Shown: positions 36,867-45,857, counted from the first letter of the stretch. The stretch: 64,000 nucleotides of DNA from Aliagarivorans taiwanensis DSM 22990 (GCF_000429505.1 NZ_KE386911.1:13044-77043); one strand, 5' to 3'. Program-made: numbers and translations. The notes: generated by a model from the letters alone, not told the origin.

Positions 36867-37268
36867 TTAGAAATAATGATGGAAGGTCAGGTTGTTCTTC
36901 AGATTCAAGATCTGCTTCAGTACCACGCTTTGCGGAGCATCACGCTTGTACTCTTCGTGGTCACGGCAGTCCATCACCAATGAGAATACTTTGTAGCCCT
37001 GCTTCTCAGCCAGCTCGTAGTAGTAATCAAGGTCGGAGTTTTGTGAGAACGAGTTGGTTACCGCAATCACTTCACGGCCTTCTTGCATAAAGGTGTCTAC
37101 TTGCTTGCGGCAGTAGTTATCAGCGAAGGGCTTAAGATCTTCATTCCACTTGTTTTCGCCATGAGAGGCATAGTAATCCCAGCACGACACTACGTTACTG
37201 GTAATGGTACGGGCAAACTCAGTTTTGCCGGTTCCAAATGGGCCACGGACAATGTATAGATATTTCAT
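36867..37268 (-). CDS. Small P-loop ATPase/kinase-like protein
   Basis: A 133-aa protein with Walker A GPFGTGKT (9-16), opening MKYLYIVRGPFGTGKTEFA. It continues with VISCWDYY-like and REVIAVTNSFSQNSDLDYYYELAEKQGYKVFSLVMDCRD, a layout found in zeta-toxin/polynucleotide-kinase-like and NEDD4BP2-like P-loop kinases. It is a compact single domain with no DNA-binding or membrane part. No antitoxin-like partner is adjacent, so a toxin role is not supported. The substrate is unknown. Confidence 0.7.
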   Translation of the reverse strand: MKYLYIVRGPFGTGKTEFARTITSNVVSCWDYYASHGENKWNEDLKPFADNYCRKQVDTFMQEGREVIAVTNSFSQNSDLDYYYELAEKQGYKVFSLVMDCRDHEEYKRDAPQSVVLKQILNLKNNLTFHHYF

Positions 37269-37547
37269 ATTGCGATCCTTAATTGAACAAAAATATCTGT
37301 TTCAACGGATATTCTGATAGCAGAAGCGGCCAGTGTACGGCGCGGTGACAAGCCAAAACAATCGCAATAAATCACATTCAAATTATGGTATCTGGTTATT
37401 TAGATGTGAGTCAGCTTAAGTCACAAAGTGCCAAAACCCTTTTACTTTAGGCTTAAATGATACTCTCCAACGCCAGATACTGATTTTGAAAATATGCAGT
37501 TACGATATTTATTAGGTGTGGACAGCTCGATATACAAGGATCAGACA

Positions 37548-37955
37548 ATGAGTGGTGAAACCGATCTAGCCAAACTGATAAGCAGTATGCAGCCCCAACT
37601 GATGGCGCAAGAGTATGTGTTCATCGCCCTGGAGCAAGGGGCTTATGGCGATGGTGCCCAGCTCAACCCGATAGCGATGTTTCAAGAGCAAGAAGCCATG
37701 ACACTGGTGGTGCCACGCGAGCAGGCGCAAGCACAAGGTGTGGCCTATCAATCGGTGTTCCGCTGCATCACCCTATCGGTTCACTCCAGCCTCGATGCGG
37801 TGGGCTTAACCGCTGCGGTGTCGGCGGCACTGGCCTCAAATGGCATCAGCGCCAATGTGATTGCCGCGTTCTACCACGACCATATCTTTGTTCCCGCCGA
37901 TCAGGCGCAGCTCGCGGTGAGCGTACTAGAGGAAACCGCCCGCTCGGTTTGCTAA
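37548..37955 (+). CDS. ACT-domain protein (DUF2241 type)
   Basis: A 135-aa protein with two ACT-like halves: MSGETDLAKLISSMQPQL...YVFIALEQG, then MTLVVPREQAQAQG and FRCITLSVHSSLDAVGLTAAVSAALASNGISANVIAAFYHDHIFVP. ACT domains bind small ligands, often amino acids. No enzyme domain is attached. I chose the ATG at 37548, which has AAGGA 7 nt upstream and opens the family sequence. It is a single gene. Confidence 0.8.
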   Translation: MSGETDLAKLISSMQPQLMAQEYVFIALEQGAYGDGAQLNPIAMFQEQEAMTLVVPREQAQAQGVAYQSVFRCITLSVHSSLDAVGLTAAVSAALASNGISANVIAAFYHDHIFVPADQAQLAVSVLEETARSVC

Positions 37956-37979
37956 AAGCCCCGCCCCCTGAAAACAGAA

Positions 37980-38011
37980 AAGCCGCAGTCCTGTATACAG
38001 GACTGCGGCTT
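37980..38011 (-). terminator. Perfect 32-bp palindrome, terminator of the GH43 gene
   Basis: AAGCCGCAGTCCTGTA followed immediately by its exact reverse complement forms a 16-bp stem with no spacer. A-rich sequence on the left gives a T-rich minus-strand tail. It lies between convergent genes. Confidence 0.75.
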
Positions 38012-38032
38012 AATGACTTACGCGATTAGCGC

Positions 38033-39097
38033 TTAATCGTAATACGGCTTGATGGTCTGGATACGGCCATCTTCATCATAATGCAGCTCAGACATCTTGA
38101 TGCTACGCAGGTGGGTTTGACCGCCTGACAGGCTGCTGTCGTGATAAAACAGGTACCACTTGCCTTCAAACTCACAGATTGAGTGGTGGGTGGTCCAGCC
38201 CAATACCGGCTCCAGGATCACGCCTTGATAGGTAAACGGTCCATAAGGCGAATCACTGGTTGCATAGACAATCTTGTGGGTATCGCCGGTGGAGTACGAC
38301 AGGTAGTATTTGCCCTGATACTTGTGCACCCATGGGCCTTCAAAGTAGCGACGGTCGTTGTCGCCGGCCACCAGCAGATTGCCCTGCTCATCTAAGATAT
38401 CAATTTCCAGCGGGCTCTCAGCAAACTGCAGCATGTCGTCGCTAAGCTTGGCAACAATTGGCTTAAGCGCAGGCTGGTCGTCGGCTGGGAACACTTCCTC
38501 ACCAAACTCGCCATTACGCCAGTTTTGCAGCTGACCGCCCCACAGGCCACCGAAGTAGATGTAGTAGGCACCGTCATCATCTTGTAGCACCGCTGGGTCG
38601 ATACTAAAGCTGCCTTCGATAGGCTTAGCTTCTGGAACGAATGGCCCTTCTGGCGCATTGCCAACTGCGACACCGATGCGGAAGATCCCATCGTAATCAC
38701 GCGCTGGGAAGTACAGGTAGTACTTGCCGTCTTTTTCCGCAGCATCCGGCGCCCACATCTGACGCTCGGCCCATGGCACGTCTTTAACATCCAACGCATT
38801 ACCGTGGTCAGTCACCAGACCTTGTGGGCGTTCTAGCGAATACACGTGGTAGTCGCGCATATCAAAATGATCGCCGTTGTCATTCAGCGGCTGGCCGTTG
38901 TCGACATCGTGCGAAGGATAGATATAGATCTTGCCATTAAACACATGGGCAGAGGGGTCTGCGGTATACATGTTGGTCACCAACGGTGGGTTGACCGGCT
39001 TGAGCGCATTGGCGCGGGCCAAATCGAGCTCGCTTACGCGCTCTGCATCACTGATTTCTACATTCGCCTGTTCGGCATCGATTACATCAATAGTCAT
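38033..39097 (-). CDS. Glycoside hydrolase family 43 enzyme
   Basis: A 354-aa five-bladed beta-propeller GH43 enzyme, of the arabinofuranosidase/xylosidase-type group, acting on plant or algal oligosaccharides. Catalytic residues are visible: Asp in TADPSAHVF (about 46), Asp in FSIDPAVLQDDDG (about 170) and the acid Glu in FEGPWVHKYQGKYYLSYS (about 255). The motif SICEFEGKWYLFYHD follows near the end. The start is the ATG at 39097. No signal peptide is evident, so a cytoplasmic enzyme acting on imported sugars is inferred. No other sugar genes are adjacent. Confidence 0.85.
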   Translation of the reverse strand: MTIDVIDAEQANVEISDAERVSELDLARANALKPVNPPLVTNMYTADPSAHVFNGKIYIYPSHDVDNGQPLNDNGDHFDMRDYHVYSLERPQGLVTDHGNALDVKDVPWAERQMWAPDAAEKDGKYYLYFPARDYDGIFRIGVAVGNAPEGPFVPEAKPIEGSFSIDPAVLQDDDGAYYIYFGGLWGGQLQNWRNGEFGEEVFPADDQPALKPIVAKLSDDMLQFAESPLEIDILDEQGNLLVAGDNDRRYFEGPWVHKYQGKYYLSYSTGDTHKIVYATSDSPYGPFTYQGVILEPVLGWTTHHSICEFEGKWYLFYHDSSLSGGQTHLRSIKMSELHYDEDGRIQTIKPYYD

Positions 39098-39344
39098 GGT
39101 GTTCTTCACTTTATTAACAGCTGCAGCGAGGATAACAAAGCCACTGCCCCGGTAACTTATGATTTGTGACAACCCATGTTGTTAAATCTTAATAATCCGT
39201 AGGTTTTTAATGGCTTTATGACAAAGGCAACGCGTGTCGCACTGACCATGAAACTTATGAAATTCTCGTCTGCAAAATGCGCAACAGAGCGAAACACCCA
39301 TTAGCAAGCGGCGCGTTCAAGGGCTCCTATCGACAGGAAGACAC

Positions 39345-39365
39345 AAAAAGGCGCCAATCGGCGCC
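39345..39365 (-). terminator. Terminator after nhaD
   Basis: The stem GGCGCC-AATC-GGCGCC is followed by TTTTT on the minus strand. Confidence 0.85.
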
Positions 39366-39388
39366 CTATATCGATGACTAAAGCGGCA

Positions 39389-40819
39389 TTAAAACAACGA
39401 ACCGTTTAGCCAGATATGACATGCCACCGAGGCCAGATAGCCCAGCGCAATCACCGGACTCCAGCGCAGATGGCTGATAAAGGTGTAATGGCCACGCGCC
39501 TGCCCCATCAACGCCACGCCCGCTGCTGAGCCGATGGACAGCATGCTGCCACCCACCCCGGCGGTTAAGGTAACCAGCAGCCATTGGCCAAGGGACATGC
39601 TTGGCTCCATGGTCAGCACCGCAAACATCACCGGGATGTTATCGACAATGGCGCTAAGCACACCCACCGCGATGTTGGCGTAGGTGGCATCCCAGTTGTT
39701 GTACATCAGGTTCGAGGCCAACTCCAGGTAGCCGATAAACCCAAGGCCACCGACACAGATCACCACCCCGTAGAAGAACAACAGGGTATCCCATTCGGCG
39801 CGCGCAACCCGGTTAAACACGTCAAACGGTACGATGCTGCCGAGCGAGCGTAAGCGCGCATCATCGCCATGTTGAATCGCGCTAAGCGCCTTGCGATGAA
39901 GGCTGCGCGCCAGCGTTTTACGCAGGAAGAAACCGAAGAACTGCAAATAGCCCAGGCCGGTCATCATGCCCATCACTGGCGGCAGGTGGAACAGGCTATG
40001 GACCATGACGGCGGTGGCTACCGTGAACAAGAACAGCAACACAATCCGCTTGGCACCGCGCTTCATCTCCACCTTCTCATCGGAGGCTTGCACCACTTCG
40101 TTACCGATAAACAGCGAGATAATGGCGGCGGGGATCACCGCATTCACCAGCGAGGGAACCATCAACGCGAAGAACTGGCTAAACTCCACCAAGCCTTTCT
40201 GCCAGACCATCAGGGTGGTGATATCACCAAAGGGGCTAAACGCACCACCGGCATTCGCTGCCACCACAATGTTGATACAAGCAAGGTTAATAAAACGGCT
40301 GTTGCCCTTGGCTACTTTAGTCACCACCGCACACATCAGCAGCGCGGTAGTCAGGTTATCGGCAATCGGCGAAATCACGAAAGCCAAGGCACCGGTGAGC
40401 CAAAACAACTTACGGTAGGTCAGATTCTTGCTGACCAGCCACGCACGCAGCGCATCAAACAGGCGCCGCTCTTCCATCGCGTTGATATAGGTCATCGCCA
40501 CCAGCAGGAACAGCATGAGTTCGGCAAACTCGAGCAGATTATGGCGGAAGGCATCGGTCACCAGATGCTGCTGATCGCTGCCATGATAGAACATGGCAAT
40601 AAACAGCCAGATAAGTCCGGCCGCCACCAGCACCGGCTTGGATTTGCGAAGGTGAATCACCTCTTCGCTCATCACCAACAGGTAGGCGATGGCAAACACC
40701 ACTAACGAACTCGTGCCCACCCATGAGTCGACCAGACTAACACCGGCTTCAGAGGCAAAGGCTTCAACAGGAAAGATTAAAAAAACCAAGGGTAATAAAA
40801 AGGGTAATAAAACGTGCAT
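39389..40819 (-). CDS. nhaD: Na+/H+ antiporter NhaD
   Basis: NhaD expels Na+ and Li+ in exchange for protons, typical of marine and haloalkaliphilic bacteria. I place the start at the ATG at 40819 (476 aa), with GGAG 8 nt upstream and a signal-like first helix (MHVLLPFLLPLVFLIFPVEAFA). It has about 11-13 membrane segments and the NhaD blocks SPIADNLTTALLMCAVV, ANAGGAFSPFGDITTLMVWQ and SAIVDNIPVMFAVL, with conserved aspartates in membrane regions. It is a single gene with a 280-nt leader. Confidence 0.93.
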   Translation of the reverse strand: MHVLLPFLLPLVFLIFPVEAFASEAGVSLVDSWVGTSSLVVFAIAYLLVMSEEVIHLRKSKPVLVAAGLIWLFIAMFYHGSDQQHLVTDAFRHNLLEFAELMLFLLVAMTYINAMEERRLFDALRAWLVSKNLTYRKLFWLTGALAFVISPIADNLTTALLMCAVVTKVAKGNSRFINLACINIVVAANAGGAFSPFGDITTLMVWQKGLVEFSQFFALMVPSLVNAVIPAAIISLFIGNEVVQASDEKVEMKRGAKRIVLLFLFTVATAVMVHSLFHLPPVMGMMTGLGYLQFFGFFLRKTLARSLHRKALSAIQHGDDARLRSLGSIVPFDVFNRVARAEWDTLLFFYGVVICVGGLGFIGYLELASNLMYNNWDATYANIAVGVLSAIVDNIPVMFAVLTMEPSMSLGQWLLVTLTAGVGGSMLSIGSAAGVALMGQARGHYTFISHLRWSPVIALGYLASVACHIWLNGSLF

Positions 40820-41242
40820 GTATTCCACTCCATTGGCACACATATAAAACGAAGAAATTGATACTGTGGCCGCAATGAGCCACGCACTCATCACAGCGAA
40901 AATCGTGTCACGCACCGAGTTTGAACTCTGGCCAAGCGAAGAATTGGCGAACGCAAGTCAAGCACATAACCGCAAACCGGGAGTTGATGAACTCGCAACC
41001 GGTGCAGCGGTGAGCGTGTGAATAGCGCGCTTTAGGTATCCGACAAGGTCGGCGCTTTGAGATAACTACCAGAATAACCCGACAAAAAACGCGCATACTA
41101 TAGCGCTTCGCCTGCAAATTTGGGAGAGAAAAATAAACATTTTCTCATTTCATCATCATCCAGATAGTAAGACCTCAGGTGGCTGGATTAGCGCGGTACT
41201 TGGAACTACAATAAAGCCCTTTTAATCAAGCCGAACAAGCGC
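40820..41242. other. nhaD/csdA divergent region with structured leader
   Basis: This is 423 bp without a gene. On the minus strand a -10-like TATAGT (41098-41103) starts a possible leader of about 270 nt containing several hairpins: 41041-41077 (with a CCGAC/GTCGG stem), 40971-41011 and GAGTT-CA-AACTC at 40918-40929. No obvious promoter for csdA was recognised. Confidence 0.4.
40971..41011 (-). promoter_or_regulatory. Extended hairpin in the nhaD leader
   Basis: On the minus strand, CCGC then ACCGG then GAGTT-CATC-AACTC then CCGGT then GCGG form a three-segment stem with small internal loops. Its tip motif GAGTT/AACTC recurs 45 nt closer to the gene. It may be part of a regulatory RNA, but I cannot match a known riboswitch class. 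Confidence 0.4.
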
Positions 41243-42451
41243 GTGAGCCAAACAGCATTTCGATCTCTCTTTCCATGTTTTTCAACTAAAGATCGCTTCC
41301 CGGTATACCTGGATAGTGCCGCTTCCACTCAACTTCCCCAGAGTGTTATTGATGCACAAGTTAACTATTGTCGCGCCGGACATGCGAATGTCAACCGCTC
41401 CGGCCACACTTTGGCACGTCAGGCCACCGACAAATTTAACCAAACACGTCAATTAGTTGCGGCACATATCGGCGCGCAAGCTGAGCAGCTTATCTGGACC
41501 TCGGGCACCACCGATGCCATCAACACGGTCGCATCAGGGCTTACCCACCTGCTCACAGCCGATGATGAGATCTGGACCACTGAGCTTGAGCACCACGCCA
41601 ACCTGGTGACCTGGCAACAGCTCGCGGCAACCACTGGGGCTAGCTTGCGCTACATTCCCGTGCTGGAAAATGGCGACCTCGATATCGCCCACTTCGAGGC
41701 GCAGCTATCTAAGCGCTGCAAATTGGTGGCAATCGCCCATGTCTCGAATACCACGGGTACGATCAATCCGGTCGCGCGGGTTGCCCGCCTGGCCCAGCAG
41801 TTTGATGCCAAGGTATTGGTAGACGGCGCCCAAGCCGTGGCCCACCTCAAGGTGGATGTGAACCAGTTAGATTGCGACTACTACGTCTTCTCCGGCCACA
41901 AGATGTATGGTCCCACGGGCATTGGCGCGCTCTATGGCAAACCCGCCGCGTTGGACGCGCTGCAACCCAGCAAGTTTGGCGGCGAGATGATCAGCAAGGT
42001 TAGCCTAAGCGGCAGCGAGTGGAACCAACTGCCCTACCGCTTAGAAGCAGGCACCCCGAATATTATCGGCGCATTGGGCATGGGCGCTGCTGCGCAGTTT
42101 TTGGCCGATATCGAGTTTAACGAGCGTCATCGCCATGAACGCCAGCTTCTCAGTTATGCCTTACAGCAACTCTCCACCCACCCCGAGGTAGAGCTGCTGG
42201 CCAAGCCGATGCTACAAACCTCGGTCATCGCCTTTCGCTTGCGCGATATTCACCCACAGGATGCCGCCACCCTGCTAGACCAGCAAGGGATCGCCCTGCG
42301 CTGTGGCCACCACTGCGCCATGCCACTTAGCGCCAAGCTGAGCGACGTAGGCAGCCTGCGGATCTCCTTTGGTCTGTACAACGAACCTGCTGATGTTGAT
42401 GCACTGATGCAGGCCATCGATCACTGTGTGGAGCTATTAGGCGATGACTAA
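41243..42451 (+). CDS. csdA: Cysteine desulfurase CsdA
   Basis: A 402-aa class V aminotransferase-fold PLP enzyme that takes sulfur from cysteine (or selenium from selenocysteine). The PLP lysine is in SGHKMYGPTGIG (about 224). The persulfide cysteine is in ALRCGHHCAMPL (about 355), of the SufS/CsdA (group II) type with a short loop. It starts with GTG. Its 8-nt overlap with a SufE-like gene identifies it as CsdA rather than SufS, since no suf genes are nearby. Confidence 0.93.
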   Translation: MSQTAFRSLFPCFSTKDRFPVYLDSAASTQLPQSVIDAQVNYCRAGHANVNRSGHTLARQATDKFNQTRQLVAAHIGAQAEQLIWTSGTTDAINTVASGLTHLLTADDEIWTTELEHHANLVTWQQLAATTGASLRYIPVLENGDLDIAHFEAQLSKRCKLVAIAHVSNTTGTINPVARVARLAQQFDAKVLVDGAQAVAHLKVDVNQLDCDYYVFSGHKMYGPTGIGALYGKPAALDALQPSKFGGEMISKVSLSGSEWNQLPYRLEAGTPNIIGALGMGAAAQFLADIEFNERHRHERQLLSYALQQLSTHPEVELLAKPMLQTSVIAFRLRDIHPQDAATLLDQQGIALRCGHHCAMPLSAKLSDVGSLRISFGLYNEPADVDALMQAIDHCVELLGDD

Positions 42452-42869
42452 ACTGCCGCAACTGCAACTTGACTTAGACGCCATCGAACAGCGCTTTAGC
42501 GACTGCCGTGCTTGGGAAGAGCGTTATCGCCAGCTGCTGTTGCTGGCTAAAGGCTTAGGTAAAGCCGACCCGACGCTGCGCCAAGAGGCCCACCTTATCG
42601 ATGGTTGTGAGAGCGATGTATGGCTCAGCTTCGAGCAGCAGCAACTGCAGTTGGACAGCAACGCTAAGATCATTCGCGGCCTGCTGGTGATGCTGCTTGC
42701 CTGCCTCGACAGCTATCCCCTTTCTCAGGCACAAAGCGAGTTTGCCGCCCTACTCAAACGACTCGGGCTAGCCCAACACCTTAGCGAGTCACGGAACAAT
42801 GGTTTGCAAGGAATTTGGCAGGCTATGTATGCTATCGCCCAAGGTGACGAGCAGACCTTTTGTCGCTAG
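42444..42869 (+). CDS. csdE: Sulfur acceptor CsdE (SufE-like)
   Basis: A 141-aa SufE-fold protein that takes the persulfide from CsdA. The acceptor cysteine is in HLIDGCESDVWLSF (about 53). Flanking blocks are FSDCRAWEERYRQLLLLAKGLG and a C-terminal SRNNGLQGIWQAMYAIA. It overlaps csdA, so translation is coupled. Confidence 0.93.
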   Translation: MTKLPQLQLDLDAIEQRFSDCRAWEERYRQLLLLAKGLGKADPTLRQEAHLIDGCESDVWLSFEQQQLQLDSNAKIIRGLLVMLLACLDSYPLSQAQSEFAALLKRLGLAQHLSESRNNGLQGIWQAMYAIAQGDEQTFCR

Positions 42870-42917
42870 TGGTAGATCGCCGCTAGGCCGCTTTGATTCA
42901 GCTGGTTAGTCAAACCC

Positions 42918-43892
42918 TTAGTTAGCGCCTGGGCAACTGTGCGCTAGCTTGCTTGGGTCGAGCGCTTCACCCCGCTGACGCAGCAACTGGCGCGCTTGTG
43001 CATCAGCTAAGGTGTCGGCGATAACATCAAACTGCTTGGAGATGTCATTGATGGTATTGGCATCCCAACGGTCGCGGTTACCCGCTTCGATAAAATCCTC
43101 AGGCCGGTCTCTAAGCGCCTCGGCAATCGCCCGGAGCCGCTGCGCACTTAAAGGATGGGTCTGCCGCGGCGACCCGGCGCTTAGCGGGTCACGCACTGCC
43201 ACCGCTGAAAACCACAATGCCATCCCCATCGGTGGCAAGTGCACGCGGCGCAAAATGGCTAAGGCAAAGGCATCTGACTGGGCCTCTTGGCGCTGGGCTT
43301 GTTCAGCACTAAGCTGCCCATAGCCCTTGTGGCGAAAATGCACATGGCCAAGCTCGTGCAGCAAGATGAATCCCAGTGCCGATTTGAGCAGCTTTTGCCA
43401 CACATCATCAACGTACTCATCGAGCAGATAGGCCTTATCCGGTACCCCCAAGGCCTTAAGCGGCGCATCCAGCGGCTGCGTGGAGAAATCCAGCGCTGCC
43501 AGATAATCGAAAATCGCCTGCTTGTCACAGTTAAAACGCTCGAACCAGGCGGTGGCGATGGCCAAATCATCGAGAAACTTCACTGAAAAAGCGGGAATCA
43601 AGATAATCCCCTGCGCGCTATCGGCAGCAAACTCAAAGGGGTCTTCGGTGCGTTCCCAAGGTTGGTACAAGCGCACTCGCGCCAGCAATGCTAGCTCGTC
43701 TTGAGTCAAGTGAGGGCGCAGGTCGTCGTACAGCACCGCTTCGATATTAGCCCCGTAAACCTCACTCACGCGTTTAAGTTCGCTGGCGGAGTACATCGCG
43801 CTGTAATCGCGCGCCAAGGCCACACCGCCACTTGCGGCGAGTCCAAGAAATACCGTCAACACAACTGCTACTTTGGCTACTACTGAGCGCAT
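42918..43892 (-). CDS. Secreted zinc metalloprotease-like protein (HExxH)
   Basis: A 324-aa protein with an N-terminal signal or anchor (MRSVVAKVAVVLTVFLGLAASGGVALA). A gluzincin-type site, LLHELGHVHF, lies near 192, with a downstream EAQSDAFALAIL that can give the third zinc ligand. The fold resembles small M48-like peptidases. I chose the ATG at 43892 because GGAGG stands 4 nt before it and a signal peptide follows. It overlaps the upstream membrane-protein gene by 13 nt. The substrate is unknown. Confidence 0.7.
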   Translation of the reverse strand: MRSVVAKVAVVLTVFLGLAASGGVALARDYSAMYSASELKRVSEVYGANIEAVLYDDLRPHLTQDELALLARVRLYQPWERTEDPFEFAADSAQGIILIPAFSVKFLDDLAIATAWFERFNCDKQAIFDYLAALDFSTQPLDAPLKALGVPDKAYLLDEYVDDVWQKLLKSALGFILLHELGHVHFRHKGYGQLSAEQAQRQEAQSDAFALAILRRVHLPPMGMALWFSAVAVRDPLSAGSPRQTHPLSAQRLRAIAEALRDRPEDFIEAGNRDRWDANTINDISKQFDVIADTLADAQARQLLRQRGEALDPSKLAHSCPGAN

Positions 43893-44494
43893 ACAACCTC
43901 CGTATACAGCGCAAGCAAGGCCTCGTTCTCGATACCCGCCTGCCCAAAGCGTAGCTGTGCTTGTTCGCCCCATTGCTCGCTCCAGACAGATGCCAGCATC
44001 AGTGCCTTGGCTTCTGCGACGGCCCCGGAGCTGCGTTGATAGAGCGCAATGTTTTCCGTTTGCTGCTGGAGGAGGCAGTTGAGTTGTCCGATTTGCTCGA
44101 TAATGCGTGCCCGAGCCCTGTCTACATCGGCGTCGTCGACCGGAGCAACGCTGCTCATGCCAGTGAAACTACCACTGATGACGCTCGGCTCAGCATCGGC
44201 CACCAATCCATCACTAGTAGACGCGAGCTGTTGAGTAACCTGACTGGAAACCGGTTTAGCCAGCGCATAGGCGATAACCAGACAGCCAAACGCGCAAAAA
44301 AAGATCCCCGGCCCCACTTTACTCAGGGTGACAGACAACCCGGGAAGCTCAATCTTACCTTGCTGATTGGTCTGCAACGGCAAATTAATAAACAGCCGGT
44401 AGCCGAGATAGATGGTTAGACCGCCGATGGCAACGACCAATAGCCGCTCCAACATGCGTAAAATGATTGGGGTAACAAACAGTGTCGCGTCCAC
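43880..44494 (-). CDS. Membrane protein of unknown function
   Basis: A 204-aa protein with two N-terminal membrane helices (about 12-30 and 55-75) separated by a short polar loop (LPLQTNQQGKIELPGLS). A long, mostly helical soluble C-terminal region follows. I place a GTG start at 44494, with GGAGG 4 nt upstream, in preference to an in-frame TTG at 44515. I do not recognise the family. The overlap with the metalloprotease gene suggests the two products work together. Confidence 0.6.
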   Translation of the reverse strand: MDATLFVTPIILRMLERLLVVAIGGLTIYLGYRLFINLPLQTNQQGKIELPGLSVTLSKVGPGIFFCAFGCLVIAYALAKPVSSQVTQQLASTSDGLVADAEPSVISGSFTGMSSVAPVDDADVDRARARIIEQIGQLNCLLQQQTENIALYQRSSGAVAEAKALMLASVWSEQWGEQAQLRFGQAGIENEALLALYTEVVCAQ

Positions 44495-44576
44495 TGCGCC
44501 TCCGGCTGCTAGCAAGCACTGCTACTAAAGCTAGGCGGGAAGCGCAGGCGCGACAAGTTGCGCGGGAAAATAGCCC

Positions 44577-45857
44577 TTAGTTAAACCACTGCCACCAGAC
44601 AAAGACGGCAGCAAAACCGAACAGGAACAGCAGTCCACTCAGCGACCATAGCTTCATCCATCGTCCCGGGCGCTGGTCTTCAGGAACGTGATCAGAGTGC
44701 ATCAAGGCGCGGTTGATCAGCGCGATAAACGGCGTGGTTAAAAATGCCGCCAACATGGCAAAGTGCAACATGCCCAGCAGGCTGCCGGGGAACAGCAGCA
44801 CCATCGCCAGTGCACCGGCACTGATCACACAGATCATTAATGGGCTCTCGCTGTCATGGGGATCTTGCCCGGCAAGGTTAGAGATGGCCGACCAGGTTAC
44901 CCGGGCGTAGCCATCGGTACACGACAGCGCAGAACTGTAGATACAGCAGAGCGCTGCAAACACCACCACATAGCGAATACTGCTGCCAAAGATCGCCGCA
45001 TAGGCGTCGGCCAACTGACCGGCAAAGCTAGCGCCGTTTCTGGAGAGCTCTACCCCACTACCATGCATAAGCTGCGCACCAATCACCAAAAAGCACACCG
45101 CCAGAAATGCCGTGGCGATGTAGCCGACGTTCATATCAAACAACACCGCTTTAAGGTTGGGCTTACGGTGCTGGTACTTGGCCTTGGCCCATACCGAGTT
45201 CATCGCCGAGATCTCAAGCGGCGCTGGCATCCAGCCCATAAGGGCAATCAAGAAACCCATGGAGGCCAGAGTCCATGGCGATGGTCTAACAAAATCAACT
45301 TGGGCAACACTCGGTTGAGTCAATGCCATTGCCGCTACCACAACGGTAATCAAGGCCAGTAACGCCACGATTATCTTGGTTACCCGATCCACCATCTTGT
45401 AGTGCCCAAGCAGAATCAGTGCAGCGCTGATGGCCGTGAGTGTGCAGGCAATTACCGCTTTGGATGCTCCGGGCAAAAACCACTGAATCAAGGCGGTGCT
45501 CAAGCCAATCAGCGCCGCCACACTTACCACACCAGCGAATAGGCATAGCAGCAAGAACGCCACCAGCACTGGTTTGCCTAAGCGGCGGTAGCCCGCCAGC
45601 AGGCTCTCTCCCGTGACTGCGGTGTAACGGGCGCCAAACTGGTAGAACGGATACTTAAGGAAGTTAACCAGAACAATCAGCCCGAGTAGCGCCCAACCGA
45701 ATAAGGCGCCAGCCTGGGTAGACGCCACCAGGTGCGAGCCACCGATGGCAGCCGCAGCCATCATAACGCCGGGACCGAGGGCGGAGAGTTTGGTACTGAA
45801 AGAGGGAGAGGAGCTAACCGTTTGATCGGCTGCTACCGTTTGCTGTGCGCTTTCCAT
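44577..45857 (-). CDS. Nramp-superfamily transporter lacking the metal motif
   Basis: A 426-aa inner-membrane protein with about 11 hydrophobic helices in the Nramp pattern. The TM1 motif DPGN, which binds transition metals, is replaced by GGSH (AIGGSHLVASTQAGA). The TM6 motif MPH is MPA (GWMPAPLEISAMN). The substrate is therefore probably not a typical Mn2+/Fe2+, and it could be another cation or a small molecule. It is monocistronic. An ATTGGTA-N15-TACCAAT inverted repeat lies at 45901-45929 upstream. Confidence 0.75.
   Translation of the reverse strand: MESAQQTVAADQTVSSSPSFSTKLSALGPGVMMAAAAIGGSHLVASTQAGALFGWALLGLIVLVNFLKYPFYQFGARYTAVTGESLLAGYRRLGKPVLVAFLLLCLFAGVVSVAALIGLSTALIQWFLPGASKAVIACTLTAISAALILLGHYKMVDRVTKIIVALLALITVVVAAMALTQPSVAQVDFVRPSPWTLASMGFLIALMGWMPAPLEISAMNSVWAKAKYQHRKPNLKAVLFDMNVGYIATAFLAVCFLVIGAQLMHGSGVELSRNGASFAGQLADAYAAIFGSSIRYVVVFAALCCIYSSALSCTDGYARVTWSAISNLAGQDPHDSESPLMICVISAGALAMVLLFPGSLLGMLHFAMLAAFLTTPFIALINRALMHSDHVPEDQRPGRWMKLWSLSGLLFLFGFAAVFVWWQWFN

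Noticed and set aside
36867-37268. Reading the small P-loop protein as a zeta-type toxin
   Set aside because: There is no adjacent antitoxin gene and no other plasmid- or phage-like context, so only the P-loop assignment is kept.
39869-40705. 278-codon plus-strand frame inside nhaD
   Set aside because: It is antisense to a conserved membrane protein, and its His/Gln/Arg-rich product is typical of the complement of hydrophobic codons.
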